DNA of 64,000 bases from Pseudomonas iridis. Its GTDB lineage: Bacteria; Pseudomonadota; Gammaproteobacteria; Pseudomonadales; Pseudomonadaceae. The notes below the pieces were generated by a model. That model was not told where the DNA came from. It searched no databases and saw nothing but the letters and a program-made list of their open reading frames with translations. The position numbers and the translations under genes are program-made. This document shows positions 24,025 to 34,900 of this stretch, in pieces (positions within the stretch are counted from its first letter, which is position 1; every line of letters starts with the position of its first letter). Location of the stretch: NCBI RefSeq assembly GCF_017980685.1, contig NZ_JACXXO010000003.1:62001-126000 (forward strand). Direction: 5' to 3'.

Positions 24025-27000
24025 TCAGTAGGCAATACTTCCGTCATAGCGATTACGGATTAACAGATTTGCTGTTTCACCGGTCTGGTAGAAAACGGCT
24101 ATCCACCCACCTCCTTCCGTGGGCAACACTTGAGTCTTCCCTTCAACGGTGACTTCCACCAGCGCACCGACGGCAGGCTGCCCAGTGAACACGGACGTCA
24201 CTTGAATGGCGTATCGCCAGATATCCCCCGTACTTCCCCACTGCTGGGGCCCGGACTTTTCAGTTATCTCGACTTTGTTATGCCCCAGCGACATCGGCAT
24301 CTCAAGGGACGCGACGTCCCAACCGCTCACCGTCAACCACACTGTAAAGTTGCCGCTTTTAATGCTGTTGACGCAACTCAACGACCAGCTCATTCCTTCC
24401 TCACCCATTTTTTGTGGGGTCGTCGGACTCACAGTGACCCCGAGTCCTGAGGCTTCCTGACTCAATTCCAGTGTCACGTTTTGCCCAAGCAAGGGGCTGT
24501 GGAGTTTGGGTCGCACGGTAAACGTGTGCGTCGCACCGAGGCAGGGACAGGCAGGCTCACCGTTGAAAACCTGCGCAAAATTGTCAAGGTAAACATCCAC
24601 GATTTCAGCTGGGTCTTCACCCTCAACACAGCCAGGCAGTTGCCAGTCGTGCAATACAGAGCTGGTCAGGTTCAAGCCGAAAATACCGCTACGTCCTTTC
24701 TCGACAAAAATATTCCAGAACGCTGCCTGCCCTTCCTTTATCACCTGGGGCGTTCCAAGATCCGGGAAAAAGGTCAGCCCCCGATCCGTAGCGCACCACA
24801 AGTCTTGCAAGGTGACATGGGTGCCTATCAAAGTGCTGCCACTGTTGACTTTAAGTTCCAGCTTATAGGCTTCGGCCCTTTCACCTGGAAGCACGAGGTT
24901 GCTCTCGGCCAGGTCAACCCGCTTGCCGTCCAGCCAAAGCTCGGCCTCTTTCGCCCAGTCATCCGTCGCCAAGGCGTTGACCTCGTAGAGCTGTGTCATC
25001 ACGACACCCGAGTTTTCGTTGGTGATATCCGCCAGCATTTCAGTTTTTCCGACAGTGTCAGGCTTGTAGGGGCAGATCGCCCATCCATGTCGATCGGTCA
25101 CGGTTGTCGCCATCACCTCCTGCTTACCATTGGCCCGCCACTGCACATTCACGCCTTCGACCGCCTCCCCGGTTACACCGTCGATCACCTGCACTCGCAA
25201 CATCACGCTCTGCTCGGTGCCCACAACCGGATTGCCCAGTGCCGGGGTGGCGTCACCGATACCGTACAAGGCATCGACCACCTCAAAAGTGACGGGGACG
25301 AGTGTCCACTCAGAACTATCCCCCTCGTCTTCCTGCATGACTTGAATCGAGTGGTTACCGAGCTTCCACGATTCCTTTGCAGGTATGCGCCAGGCCGCTA
25401 CGCCCTTGATGGTGTCAATCAGGTTATCGGGCTCATCCTGGCGACGCAGACTGATCTGCCCTCGGGTTTCCCCTTTGCCCCTGATCACAGGCTTGCGGGG
25501 CTGCACACTACCCTGTGTTGGCGCATCAATGGTGGGCGTTCGCGGCACCTCCTTGACGAAGAAATGATGAGCCTCACTCCACTCGGAATCTACGCCATCA
25601 GCCGTTTGCTTCACCTGCAGCACGTTCATCCCGGGAATCAAGGGAGCCTTGACGACGAACTCCAGAACGCCCTCATCGTTCGCCTTGTCCGAATGCAACG
25701 TCTCGGCGCCTGCATGGCGCACGGTCAGCGTTGCGCCGGGCTGGCCGACAACCGTGATGGCGGGACGGGTCGAGGTTTTTGCGCCCGCCATCGGAAGTTC
25801 GAATTGTGGTACTGGCGGCTTGACCACCTCGCCAGCGGTGAACGTGCACTCGTCACTTGGATCGGAGTCCACACCATTGACACTCTGTTGCACATAAACC
25901 GTGTTGGTACTTTGCCAAGGCGAGTCAGGCGTGAAGCTACGATCCGTGCCCGTACCAGAAAATTCGCCGGGGACGTCGACAAATTCGGTTCCACTCGACC
26001 TGCGCATCCTAAATGACGGTTTGGATGAGCCAGAGTAAACACCCGTAATTTTCAATGCGCCTCGCGGTGGTAACGGAAAGACTGGCGGGGTGATGTCCGG
26101 CTGAGGTGCCTTGATTTTAAAGCTGCGTGCAATGCTCAGGTCGGAAGAAACGCCATTCACGGTCTGCACGGCGCGAACAAGTTTCGGACCGGGCTGCCAA
26201 TCGTATTTGAACATCCAAGTGGTTCCCACCACGCTTACGGGACCACTTACATCCCTGATAGCAACGGTCGCCCCCTGGGCACACGTACCGGTGATCATGA
26301 CAGTTCCGAGGTGCGTGGTTCCTTCTCTTGGTTGGTCTATCGTTGGCAAGAGCGGTTTCATACTGAAGTCGACAGGAACGCTTGGATCTGACTCCACTCC
26401 ATTGACAGTGTGGAACGCCCTGACCGTGTTCGTGCGCGCCCAAGGCTGGTCAGGCGTGAAGATGCGGCTCGAGCCTGTAGTGGAAAATTTGCCGGCAACG
26501 TCGACATACGCGGTTCCGTTCCACCTGCGTATTATGAGCGTAGGCGCGGGTGATCCAGAATAAATGCCTGTAATTTGCAATGCCTGTAGCGGTTCTACTG
26601 GAGAGGTTAGCGAGGTGATCGCGGGTGAGGAGGCCTTGATTTTAAAGCTGCGTGCAATGCTCAGGTCGGAAGAAACGCCATTCACGGTCTGCACGGCGCG
26701 AACAAGTTTCGGACCGGGCTGCCAATCGTATTTGAACGTCCAGGTGGTTCCCACCACGTTTACGGCACCCTCTACATCCTTGATAGCGACAGTCGCGCCC
26801 TCGATACAAGTACCCGAGACTATTAACGTTGCGAGGTGCGTGGTTCCTTCGTTTGGCTGGTCTATCGTCGGGGCGGGCAGGCTCATATCGAAGTTGATAA
26901 CGTCGCTTGGATCAGAATCCACTTCGTTGACGGTCTGTATCAACTTGACCATGTTCTTACTTACCCAAGGCTGGTCAGGCGTGAAGGTTCGGGTCGCACC

Positions 27001-28047
27001 TGCACTTGAAAACTTGCCGGGCTTTTCGCTAAACGCGCGTCCGTCCCAATAAAACATTTTAAGCGTTGGCGCGGGTGAACCAGGGTAAACGCCGGTAATG
27101 CCCAACGCCTGTCGCGGGGATACCTGAGAGGTTGGCGGGGTGATAGCCGGTTTGGGCACCCTGATTTTAAAGCTGCGCGCAATGCTCAGGTCGGAAGAAA
27201 CGCCATTCACGGTCTGCACGGCGCGAACAAGTTTCGGACCGGGCTGCCAATCGTATTTGAACGTCCAGGTGGTTCCCACCACGTTTACGGGACCACTTAC
27301 ATCCCTGATAGCAACGATCGCCCCTTGGGCACACGTACCGGTGATCATGACAGTTCCGAGGTGCGTGGTTCCTTCTTTTGGTTGGTCTATCTTTGGCAAG
27401 AGCGGTTTCATACTGAAGTCGACAGGACCGCTTGCATCTGACTCCACGCCATTGACAGTCTGAATCGCCCTGACCGTGTTCATGTGCGCCCAGGGCTGGT
27501 CAGGCGTGAAGATGCTGCTCGCGCCTGTAGTGGAAAATTTGCCGGCAACGTCGACATACGCGGTTCCGTTCCACCTGCGTACTATGAGCGTAGGTGCGGG
27601 TGATCCAGAATAAATGCCTGTAATTTGCAATGCCTGTCGCGGTTCTACTGGAGAGGTTAGCGAGGTGATCGCGGGTCGGGGCGGTTTGGCGGGGGCCATT
27701 TTCAGATCGCCTGAATAAGCCCAGTCACTCCACGTTATACCCTTGGCGTAGTCGATCCTGAAGTAGAAGTTCGCTCCAGGCCGAACCAGGTTTTGGGGGA
27801 CATTAAAGTCAATCTTGGCTCCAAACTCTGGTATCCCTCTCAATTCTGCGAACTTGTCAGGGCCATAGAAAAACTGACACCGCCATTCCAAAGATGGCGG
27901 TATTGTTACTAATGCGTGAACGCGGAAACCGGGGGAAAGAGTCCAGCCGTGGCTCGGTTCATATATTTGGGGTTCCCACCAGAAGATTTCCGGATCCTCC
28001 CCCTCCCCCTCCCCATTACGTTCATCTATACCATTATCGTCCGCCAT
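24025..28047 (-). CDS. large Ig-like tandem-repeat protein divergent from the Tc toxin genes
   Basis: 1340 residues from the ATG at 28047 (MADDNGIDERNG); a longer reading adds 61 unlikely residues. There is no signal peptide. After an acidic N-terminus and a 100-residue unique part come three near-identical 175-residue units (residues about 125-650), each made of two Ig-like beta domains (VNGV-S-DLS and TFTPDQPW-type motifs). A diverged fourth unit, more Ig-like domains (TIDAPTQGSVQPRKPVIRGKG) and a Big-1/invasin-like domain (GIGDATPALGNPVVGTE...GHGWAICPYKP-like, about 930-1030) follow. The last 300 residues are beta-rich and unique. The function is not known. Its position suggests an adhesin-like or accessory Tc factor, which is inference. 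Confidence 0.8.
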   Translation of the reverse strand: MADDNGIDERNGEGEGEDPEIFWWEPQIYEPSHGWTLSPGFRVHALVTIPPSLEWRCQFFYGPDKFAELRGIPEFGAKIDFNVPQNLVRPGANFYFRIDYAKGITWSDWAYSGDLKMAPAKPPRPAITSLTSPVEPRQALQITGIYSGSPAPTLIVRRWNGTAYVDVAGKFSTTGASSIFTPDQPWAHMNTVRAIQTVNGVESDASGPVDFSMKPLLPKIDQPKEGTTHLGTVMITGTCAQGAIVAIRDVSGPVNVVGTTWTFKYDWQPGPKLVRAVQTVNGVSSDLSIARSFKIRVPKPAITPPTSQVSPRQALGITGVYPGSPAPTLKMFYWDGRAFSEKPGKFSSAGATRTFTPDQPWVSKNMVKLIQTVNEVDSDPSDVINFDMSLPAPTIDQPNEGTTHLATLIVSGTCIEGATVAIKDVEGAVNVVGTTWTFKYDWQPGPKLVRAVQTVNGVSSDLSIARSFKIKASSPAITSLTSPVEPLQALQITGIYSGSPAPTLIIRRWNGTAYVDVAGKFSTTGSSRIFTPDQPWARTNTVRAFHTVNGVESDPSVPVDFSMKPLLPTIDQPREGTTHLGTVMITGTCAQGATVAIRDVSGPVSVVGTTWMFKYDWQPGPKLVRAVQTVNGVSSDLSIARSFKIKAPQPDITPPVFPLPPRGALKITGVYSGSSKPSFRMRRSSGTEFVDVPGEFSGTGTDRSFTPDSPWQSTNTVYVQQSVNGVDSDPSDECTFTAGEVVKPPVPQFELPMAGAKTSTRPAITVVGQPGATLTVRHAGAETLHSDKANDEGVLEFVVKAPLIPGMNVLQVKQTADGVDSEWSEAHHFFVKEVPRTPTIDAPTQGSVQPRKPVIRGKGETRGQISLRRQDEPDNLIDTIKGVAAWRIPAKESWKLGNHSIQVMQEDEGDSSEWTLVPVTFEVVDALYGIGDATPALGNPVVGTEQSVMLRVQVIDGVTGEAVEGVNVQWRANGKQEVMATTVTDRHGWAICPYKPDTVGKTEMLADITNENSGVVMTQLYEVNALATDDWAKEAELWLDGKRVDLAESNLVLPGERAEAYKLELKVNSGSTLIGTHVTLQDLWCATDRGLTFFPDLGTPQVIKEGQAAFWNIFVEKGRSGIFGLNLTSSVLHDWQLPGCVEGEDPAEIVDVYLDNFAQVFNGEPACPCLGATHTFTVRPKLHSPLLGQNVTLELSQEASGLGVTVSPTTPQKMGEEGMSWSLSCVNSIKSGNFTVWLTVSGWDVASLEMPMSLGHNKVEITEKSGPQQWGSTGDIWRYAIQVTSVFTGQPAVGALVEVTVEGKTQVLPTEGGGWIAVFYQTGETANLLIRNRYDGSIAY
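26102..27676 (-). repeat. three tandem 525-bp repeats within the Ig-like protein gene
   Basis: The marker AATGCTCAGGTCGGAAG occurs at 26131, 26656 and 27181, exactly 525 bases apart, with long identical flanks (CGCCATTCACGGTCTGCACG and others). 525 is 3 x 175, so copy number can change without breaking the frame. The outer copies 1050 bases apart are closer to each other in parts (GTCGACATACGCGGTTCCG at 26498 and 27548), which suggests past unequal exchange. Confidence 0.9.
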
Positions 28048-28275
28048 GATTTGAATTCTCCGATACCCATCCAATTGGTGTCTCTGACAATCCAACCCTC
28101 GCCGACGCCCCCGCAAAAAACACCTGTAAAAACTGACAGTCCCGACGAGCGGCAATCTTCGATTACAAGCCTGATAGATGACTAATTGGCCGCTGCATGC
28201 ATCAAGAGTCATTCCAGTATTATTTGGCATAGATAAAAACTGTTGAGAACGAATTAATCTAACCCGCCCACTCGT

Positions 28276-28295
28276 ACCTGTCAGGTCTGACAGGT
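28276..28295. promoter_or_regulatory. palindromic candidate operator between the Ig gene and Tc genes
   Basis: ACCTGTCA-GGTC-TGACAGGT, two perfect eight-base arms, 84 bases before the TcA start and 229 bases before the Ig gene start. No T run follows. The whole 28048-28378 divergent spacer has no gene. Promoter boxes could not be assigned with confidence. The palindrome could be bound by a dimeric regulator acting on one or both genes. Confidence 0.45.
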
Positions 28296-28378
28296 TACGC
28301 CGCCCCCATTTGCCGTTAGTTTGATCCTGCCGGGCATGCCCTCGATGCCGCCCTTATCCCGTCAGGAGATTCACAGTC

Positions 28379-31300
28379 ATGGCCGACGACAACCACACGA
28401 TCATGAACACGCTCGTCAAGTCGGATCACTCGTTGAAAAAAGGACGGGCCGACTTTGCGACGGCCATGCAAAAGATGGGCTTTACCTCGGTCTTCGATAT
28501 CGTGCGTCTGCCCAAGCGGCCTTTGCTCGCCAGCTCGGCAAGTACAGTGATGCCAACGCCAGTCTGGCCTACGACAACGCCATGGGCTACGCCGCGCTGA
28601 TTGCACGGCTTTACCGTGAACACAAAACCTCTTCTGGAACGTTCCAGCAACTCGGCCAACGTAGCGGCGTTCGTGCGCTTGCTCCGCAGGGGCCGACCTT
28701 TCCCAATCTGTTCAAGGAAAACTGGGATGAGTTTTGCAAGGTCGGGGCCATCGCTGCGGTCGATTCGCCAGTGGCCTATCTGAGTGCACTTCGGGTTTTC
28801 ATCGAGCAACTGGAAGCCACCAGCATCGATCCAAAACGCATCTTGCTGGACAAGCGCCGCCCCGACCTCAAGAACCTGTTGATCACCGATGAAAGCACCT
28901 TCACGCCCAGGCCCATGCTGGAAATCGTCACCGAGGTGCTGGGCAGCAACTTGCGCGGGTATCTGGATGGCAACCCGATCGACAAACCCAAGTCAACCCA
29001 GCAAATACTTGCCGAGCGCCGTTACCCCTTCGAACTGCCCTATAACTTCTATCACCATCAATGCCAGTTGGGCCTGATCGATAAAAAGCCGAAGCTTGGG
29101 GAACTGAACTATCAGGCCAGCTTGTTGCTGCCCATTGAACAGGCAAGTACCAACCGCTATGGCGAGATGCAGCAACCAGTGCTGCAAGCGCAGCGGCTGT
29201 TGTCGGGTTTGAGCCCTCAGCAACAGGCCTTGCTGATCGAGCCATCGGTGTTCAGCAATTTTTATCTGACGCGTAACGATCTGCTCAAAGGCTGGAGAAG
29301 CGCCGGGGGCACTCACCTCGGCCCGCATACGCCAATGAGTGAGTGTTATCTATTGCCTACGTCGCAGACGGGAATCGGGGCTGCAACGCCACAGGCGGAA
29401 AGGCCAGTCAAAGGTGCGCTGGGGACCAACAAGGTACCTGTGACTTTTGGCAAACAAGGCGCTGCGTCAATTCCTGCTGTGAACCTGACACTGGGTTCCG
29501 CCACACCTGCAGACGCTGCCAGCATTTATTTCCTCAACTCCCTGCACCTCCCCGGTGCGCGCACCATCACTTCATACATCAAGGCCGAAGAGGCGCTTCC
29601 CGAACCAGAGGAAAGTGGCTACACCGCGCACTTCAATCTGGTTGCCACCACCGGCACCGTGGAGGCCCCTGTAAGCCTGGCCAGCCACCGCTTCACCCTC
29701 ACTCTCGATGAGCAGTACAACCTGTCAGCGCCCGAACAGGCTTTCTTCAAACAGTCCTACGGTATCGACGTCTCGCAAGACGCGCCCCTGTGGTACATGA
29801 CCCAGTTGAGCGACTTCATGGCGCGTACCGGCCTGGACGCCGAACAGGTCGAAATGCTTCTGGCCCGACGCCAATACGCAGTGCGCCTGTCACCCAACTG
29901 CCCTAGCCTGAATCCGCAACATGCGGGGGTAGTTGTCCCGGGCGCGACCGACAAGGTTTTGCCGTTTCCCCACTCGAACCACTATGGCGCCTGCTACGTC
30001 AACGGTACCGGCACCGGTGCGGACATCGACGACAGCCAGTTGGCACCTACCCCCGAGTCGATCATTCGGGATCAGTTCGACAACGCCATGGGGCTGGAGC
30101 AAGACAAGCTGGGCGACATCAAGCAATGGCGCCTGACCAAGACCTCACTCAATCGACTCGATCGCCTGCAACGCATGGTTCGCCTGCATCGCTGGACGGG
30201 CATTGCGTTCGCAAAACTGGACACGCTGATCATCAGCGCCATCCGCTCCGAGGGGGCCGCCAATCTAGGGCTTGAGCTCACCGAAAACACCCTGCGCGCA
30301 CTGGGAGTCTATCGCTACCTGAATGAGCGCTACGGCATTGGCCCCGAGGAATTTGCAGCGCTGATGCACGACCTCACTCCCTATACCAGTGGCAAAGCTG
30401 AACTGCCGTTGTTCGATCAGGTGTTCAACCGCGTGCAACTGTTCGACACGCCGCTGATCCTTGATCAAACGCCCATCAACCTCAGCGCCACCGACGTCGC
30501 CACATATAAAACCCTGCTGCAATTATGTGCGGGCCTCGGCGTGCAACCGACGGAAGACTCTCTGCTGTTGATTGCCCGGCAGACCGAAAAACACGTAGGC
30601 CCACTCAAGCGTGACTTGCCCACGATCTCTTCGCTCTACCGCCAGGCACGGATCGCCCGGCTCTTCGGTTATACCGTCGCCGACTTGCTGACGCTGGCGG
30701 GATTGCTCGGTGGTCGAGACTACAAAATCGCACTGGCGAACGGTCGCTTGAGTCCCCAGGCTGCGGCGGCGAAACCTGACATTCTCGACGTATTGATGCA
30801 ACTGGACTGGGCCATCAACTGGCTCAAGGAAAGTCAGCAGACCGTCGCCCAATTGCAGCAGCGCCTGGGGCCGAACGTCCCGTTGGTTGCCGAAGAGCAA
30901 GAGAGCAATCCGCAAGCAAAAATGGCAGAGCCCGCGCCTCTGCCCGATGACTTGCTCAAGCGTTTGGCCAGGTTGCAGGACGATACGAGACAAGGCGTGG
31001 TAACACAGGATCAGGTGGCTGCATTGGGTTTGCCTGCTCAAGACGATGCCACCCCAAGCCCCAAAGACATCGACTGGATGGCATTGCTGATCAGCCACGA
31101 TCTGCTCGATACCGACGGCCTGCTGCCCGGGCTGGATCATTCGCTGACGCTGGTGGACGAGCCGGCCATCTGGCTCAGGACGGATGTGGATAGCCTGCTC
31201 AAAGCGCTGAAACTGAGCCAACCGGTGAAAGACACGTGCGCCGAAAAACTCGTGGCGCTGCTGCTCGGCGCATACGACCGGCAAACACAGTTGCTCGAAG

Positions 31301-31986
31301 GACTGTTTGAGGAAACCGCCAAACTGCCGCCGGAGCGTTGCACCGCTGTCATTCACTGGGCGCATTCCTCAGCCTACAGCGTTTTGCTGGCAGCCCTTGA
31401 AGAACCACTGAACCCAGAGCTGATCGAGCATTTCGAGCGCATATCGCGCCATGCCGAGATCGCTGTGCAACTGCGCTTGAGCAACAGTGCATTGCGCCTG
31501 TTCGTGGTAAATCCGACGTGGCTGGGCGGCAACCTCTACGGGGGCAGCAGCAGCGAACCGTCGCTCAGCGATCTCTATCTGTTCGAACGCTTCAGCCATT
31601 GGTTTCACAGCCAGAGCCAATCGGAAGACAGTGTGTTGAGTTACTTCAGCGCTGCCAATCCGGCCATCGCCAAGCTGAAAAACAAGGCGCTGCGCCAACT
31701 CGCCAGCGAAACAGCCAACGCGGCTCTGGCGCGGTTGCTGGAGTGGCCGGAAGCGGAAGTCGCCACGCTGACCGATACCCTCCCCGACAAACGCGCCACC
31801 TCGATGGCTCACGTGGATTGGGTGCGTCGGTGCCAGGCGAGCTGCTCAGCGAGTGGGCTGTCTGCCAAAGCGCTGCTGCAGGCCACCGCGCTGAATGCTC
31901 TAAGCCCTCTGGATGCCTGGAAAACTGTCGGCGACGCGGTTATGGCCGCCAGCCCCGCCTCTGCCGCTACATTGGCCAATGGTTAA
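28379..31986 (+). CDS. Tc toxin TcA subunit, N-terminal half (TcaA/YenA1-like), frameshifted
   Basis: About 1202 residues if one base is restored. ATG 28379 (MADDNHTIMNTLVKSDHS) is the true N-terminus: it reads into the VRP1/SpvA-like start KMGFTSVFDIVRLPK, then must change from frame 2 to frame 1 near 28519 to continue as AFARQLGKYSDANASLAYDNAMGYA. Unshifted, the frame stops at 28600 after 73 residues. The rest is the helical shell of TcA, ending in the ABC-toxin N domain (DWVRRCQASCSASGLSAKALLQ). The second half follows after nine bases. One lost G in CGG-CC would explain the shift; sequencing error is possible. An internal ATG at 28582 could give a truncated product. Confidence 0.82.
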
Positions 31987-31995
31987 GGAACGATC

Positions 31996-34900
31996 ATGAC
32001 AACTGCCTTCGACGCACCACTGAATGAGTCACTGCGCGATGCGATGCTTGCCCTGTATCTGCACGAAGCCATACCCAACGACCCGTACCTGGTCGATCAG
32101 GGGTTGGCCCAGCAAATCAAGACCGCCAACGATCTCTATGAATTCTGGTTGCTGGATGTACTGGTCAGCCAGAACGTGCCGACCAGCCCGGTGGCCTGTG
32201 CCATTGCCAGCCTGCAGCAACTGGTCAACGGCATCATGTTGAACATGGAGCCCGGTTACAGCGATGACAGCCTCAATCCCCTACAGACCAAGACCTGGCG
32301 TGACGGCCTGAACCGGTATCCGATCTGGGCCGCGACCCAGCAACTGCATTACTTCCCGGACATCTATCTGGACCCGACACTGCGGGCGACCAAGACGGCC
32401 AGTTTCGAGCAACTGGAAAACGACCTCAATCAGGCGCAGATTCAGCCGGACACGGTGCAGGCGGCGGTGCTGGCATATCTGGGGCGCTTTGAGGAAATCG
32501 CCAACCTGAAAATCTGCAATGGCTACATTGATGGCGAAGACTTTGCCAACAGCACCTACTACTTCATCGCAAAATCCCCGGCCGAAAACGCTTATTACTG
32601 GCGCTCACTGGACATGCGCCAACGCCCGGTGAAGGAGCCCGCGTCGACGCTTGGCGAGATGCCAGCCAAGTACGACAAACCGTTGCCCAATGCGTGGTCC
32701 GACTGGCAAAAAGCCAATGTACCAATTTCGGAGAAGGCGCTGGAACACACCATTCGTCCGTGCTGGTTCAACAATCGTTTGTTCGTGATCTGGGCCGAGC
32801 TGGAAATCCAGGATGCGGATGCATTGGCATCTCCGCCAGCAGGGCAAGCGGATAATGCGATCAAGGCGTTTCCGAAGTTCAAGTTATATGCCAGTTACAA
32901 GAAATACGATGATAACTGGAGTGCGCCACGGGTTTACATCGAGAGTTATTGCCAGACGGCCGCACTGATCGCGAAGACGCCAGAGCAAATTGCTGCGGAA
33001 ACCCAAACCATTGCGGTGTATGACCATTCGACGTCGCCCGAGTCGATCGTGCTCATGTTGTATTCCAACTATGAGTCCGGTTCCGATACTAGCGGTGACA
33101 CAGATAAATACGATTTCTTAAGAACGATACGAATCGACAAGAATTTTATTGTGACGCCGCTGTTCCCAGCGGAAGGCCAGGTTGGCCAAGGTAAATTCGC
33201 TTCGGCGCAAGCACTCGAGGCCGATGACAAGAGCAGAAAGCATGTGCTTCTAATCGGCCACCTTTTCGCCAACACACACCAAAATGCCGGTCGATTTCAA
33301 TACTGGCTCCCATCTGGCACTCCGGTATTTGGTGCAGTTACTCAGTCGACGCCGCATAAAGACAAAGCAAGCTGGAACTTTAATGATTGGCAGTCACGAA
33401 TCAAAACCATTGAGAGAAATATTGATATCGTCTACGACCGAAACAACTCGAACATCGGACTTACACTAAGACTGGAGAATAGTTTCTCAAGCTACCGTGT
33501 TCTCAGTATCTCCATCAAGGACCGCACAGATACAACCAAGGAACTCATCAAGATAACGCTGATCTTCAATCCGGCGGATAACCCTAACGACTGGGTTCAG
33601 TTACTCCCAGGGTCAACCATAGAACCGGTTGGCACCGACTTCATGGACCAGCCGAATGCAGCGTTCACCTTCAAGGGCACGCCCGACCTTCTTCGTACCC
33701 TGATTGTAGATAAGGGTTCTATTTATCAATTTACGGTGCCTGCCACCAAAAAGGGAGAATCGGCGTCTCTGGCCGGTAAAGTCGCGAATGGGTGGATTCT
33801 CTACCATCTGATGAAAGACGTTGACGCCTTTTTTGAGACGCTCTGGCGTTTTACAACCTCTGTGTCAGAACTCCCGCTTCATCCCCCAGCGACCCGTAAA
33901 GCCACCGGTGATTTGGGATACGGTTATCAACTATTTGTTGGACACCCACTGGACGTGCAATCCGCTGAGTTTCCACAAGATCTCAACCAACTGCGTCCGA
34001 TCTACACGTCCGGCATTGTTGACAACTTGTACACACTATTCGCAACTCCAGTCAGGTTCTCAATTGACCAGACTACTCACCAGCCCGACGGGTGGGGAGT
34101 AGAGTGGCCCGAAGACGAGACAAACCTGAAAATTCCTCTTGTTTATGGTGTGTTGATTTATGACCGGAACACCAATTACAGCACACTCCAGGGCGGTGCT
34201 CTCAAGGCTTTGACCATAGGCTGGGGGGAGGAAATTGGAGCAGAAGTTCAAATTGCGCCAAGCATCAACAGCCTGATCAACCCGTCCATAGGGGACAGTC
34301 CCTCCTTGGGCAAGGCGCAGTTCATTGACTTCACAGGTTCAAGCATAGAGTTGAGTGAATCGCAAAACCCTGGATTCGCAAATCGCGCGCCCATCCGCAT
34401 GAACACCACCTTCGCCCGGCAGTTGATCGAACTCGCCGAGAACGGCATGGAACCGCTGCTGCGTTGGGAAACCCAGACGCAACAAACAGAACCGCCCATC
34501 CCCAACGGCCTCGGCGCGCAATCCATGGATTTCGGGGGCGCGTATTACCAGATTTTCCTTGAACTGTTCCTGTACTTGCCTTGGCTGGTCGCGTATCGCC
34601 TGAACGAAGAACAACAGTACGAAGAAGCGAAACAGTGGCTGTCTTATATTTTCGACCCCGCCCGGCAAAGCGCCGATTCGGGGCATCCCGGTTACTGGCA
34701 GGCCGTGCCGCTGCTAGAGCCGGTCTGGCCCGGTGCGCCAGACCCCAGTCAGGCGATTCTGTTTCCGGATGACCCGCACCAGATTGCCCTGAGTTTTCCG
34801 GTGCACTTTCGCAAGGCACTGTATGGGCTCTACATCGATATCGAGAGTAATCAGGCTGACCGGGCCTATCAAGAACTCACACCCGACGGCCTGGCCGAAG

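Noticed and set aside
24481..26016. 511-residue open frame on the plus strand
   Set aside because: It is antisense to the Ig-like repeat gene, where the repeat pattern and frame-preserving 525-base unit support the minus strand.
28321..28520. Upstream 66-residue extension of the TcA frame starting at TTG 28321
   Set aside because: The residues do not resemble TcA N-termini, while the other frame from ATG 28379 does. The open frame here is accidental, created by the frameshift.
28505..28530. Programmed -1 frameshift in the TcA gene
   Set aside because: No X-XXY-YYZ slippery heptamer or clear downstream pseudoknot is seen. A simple base loss or read error explains it better.
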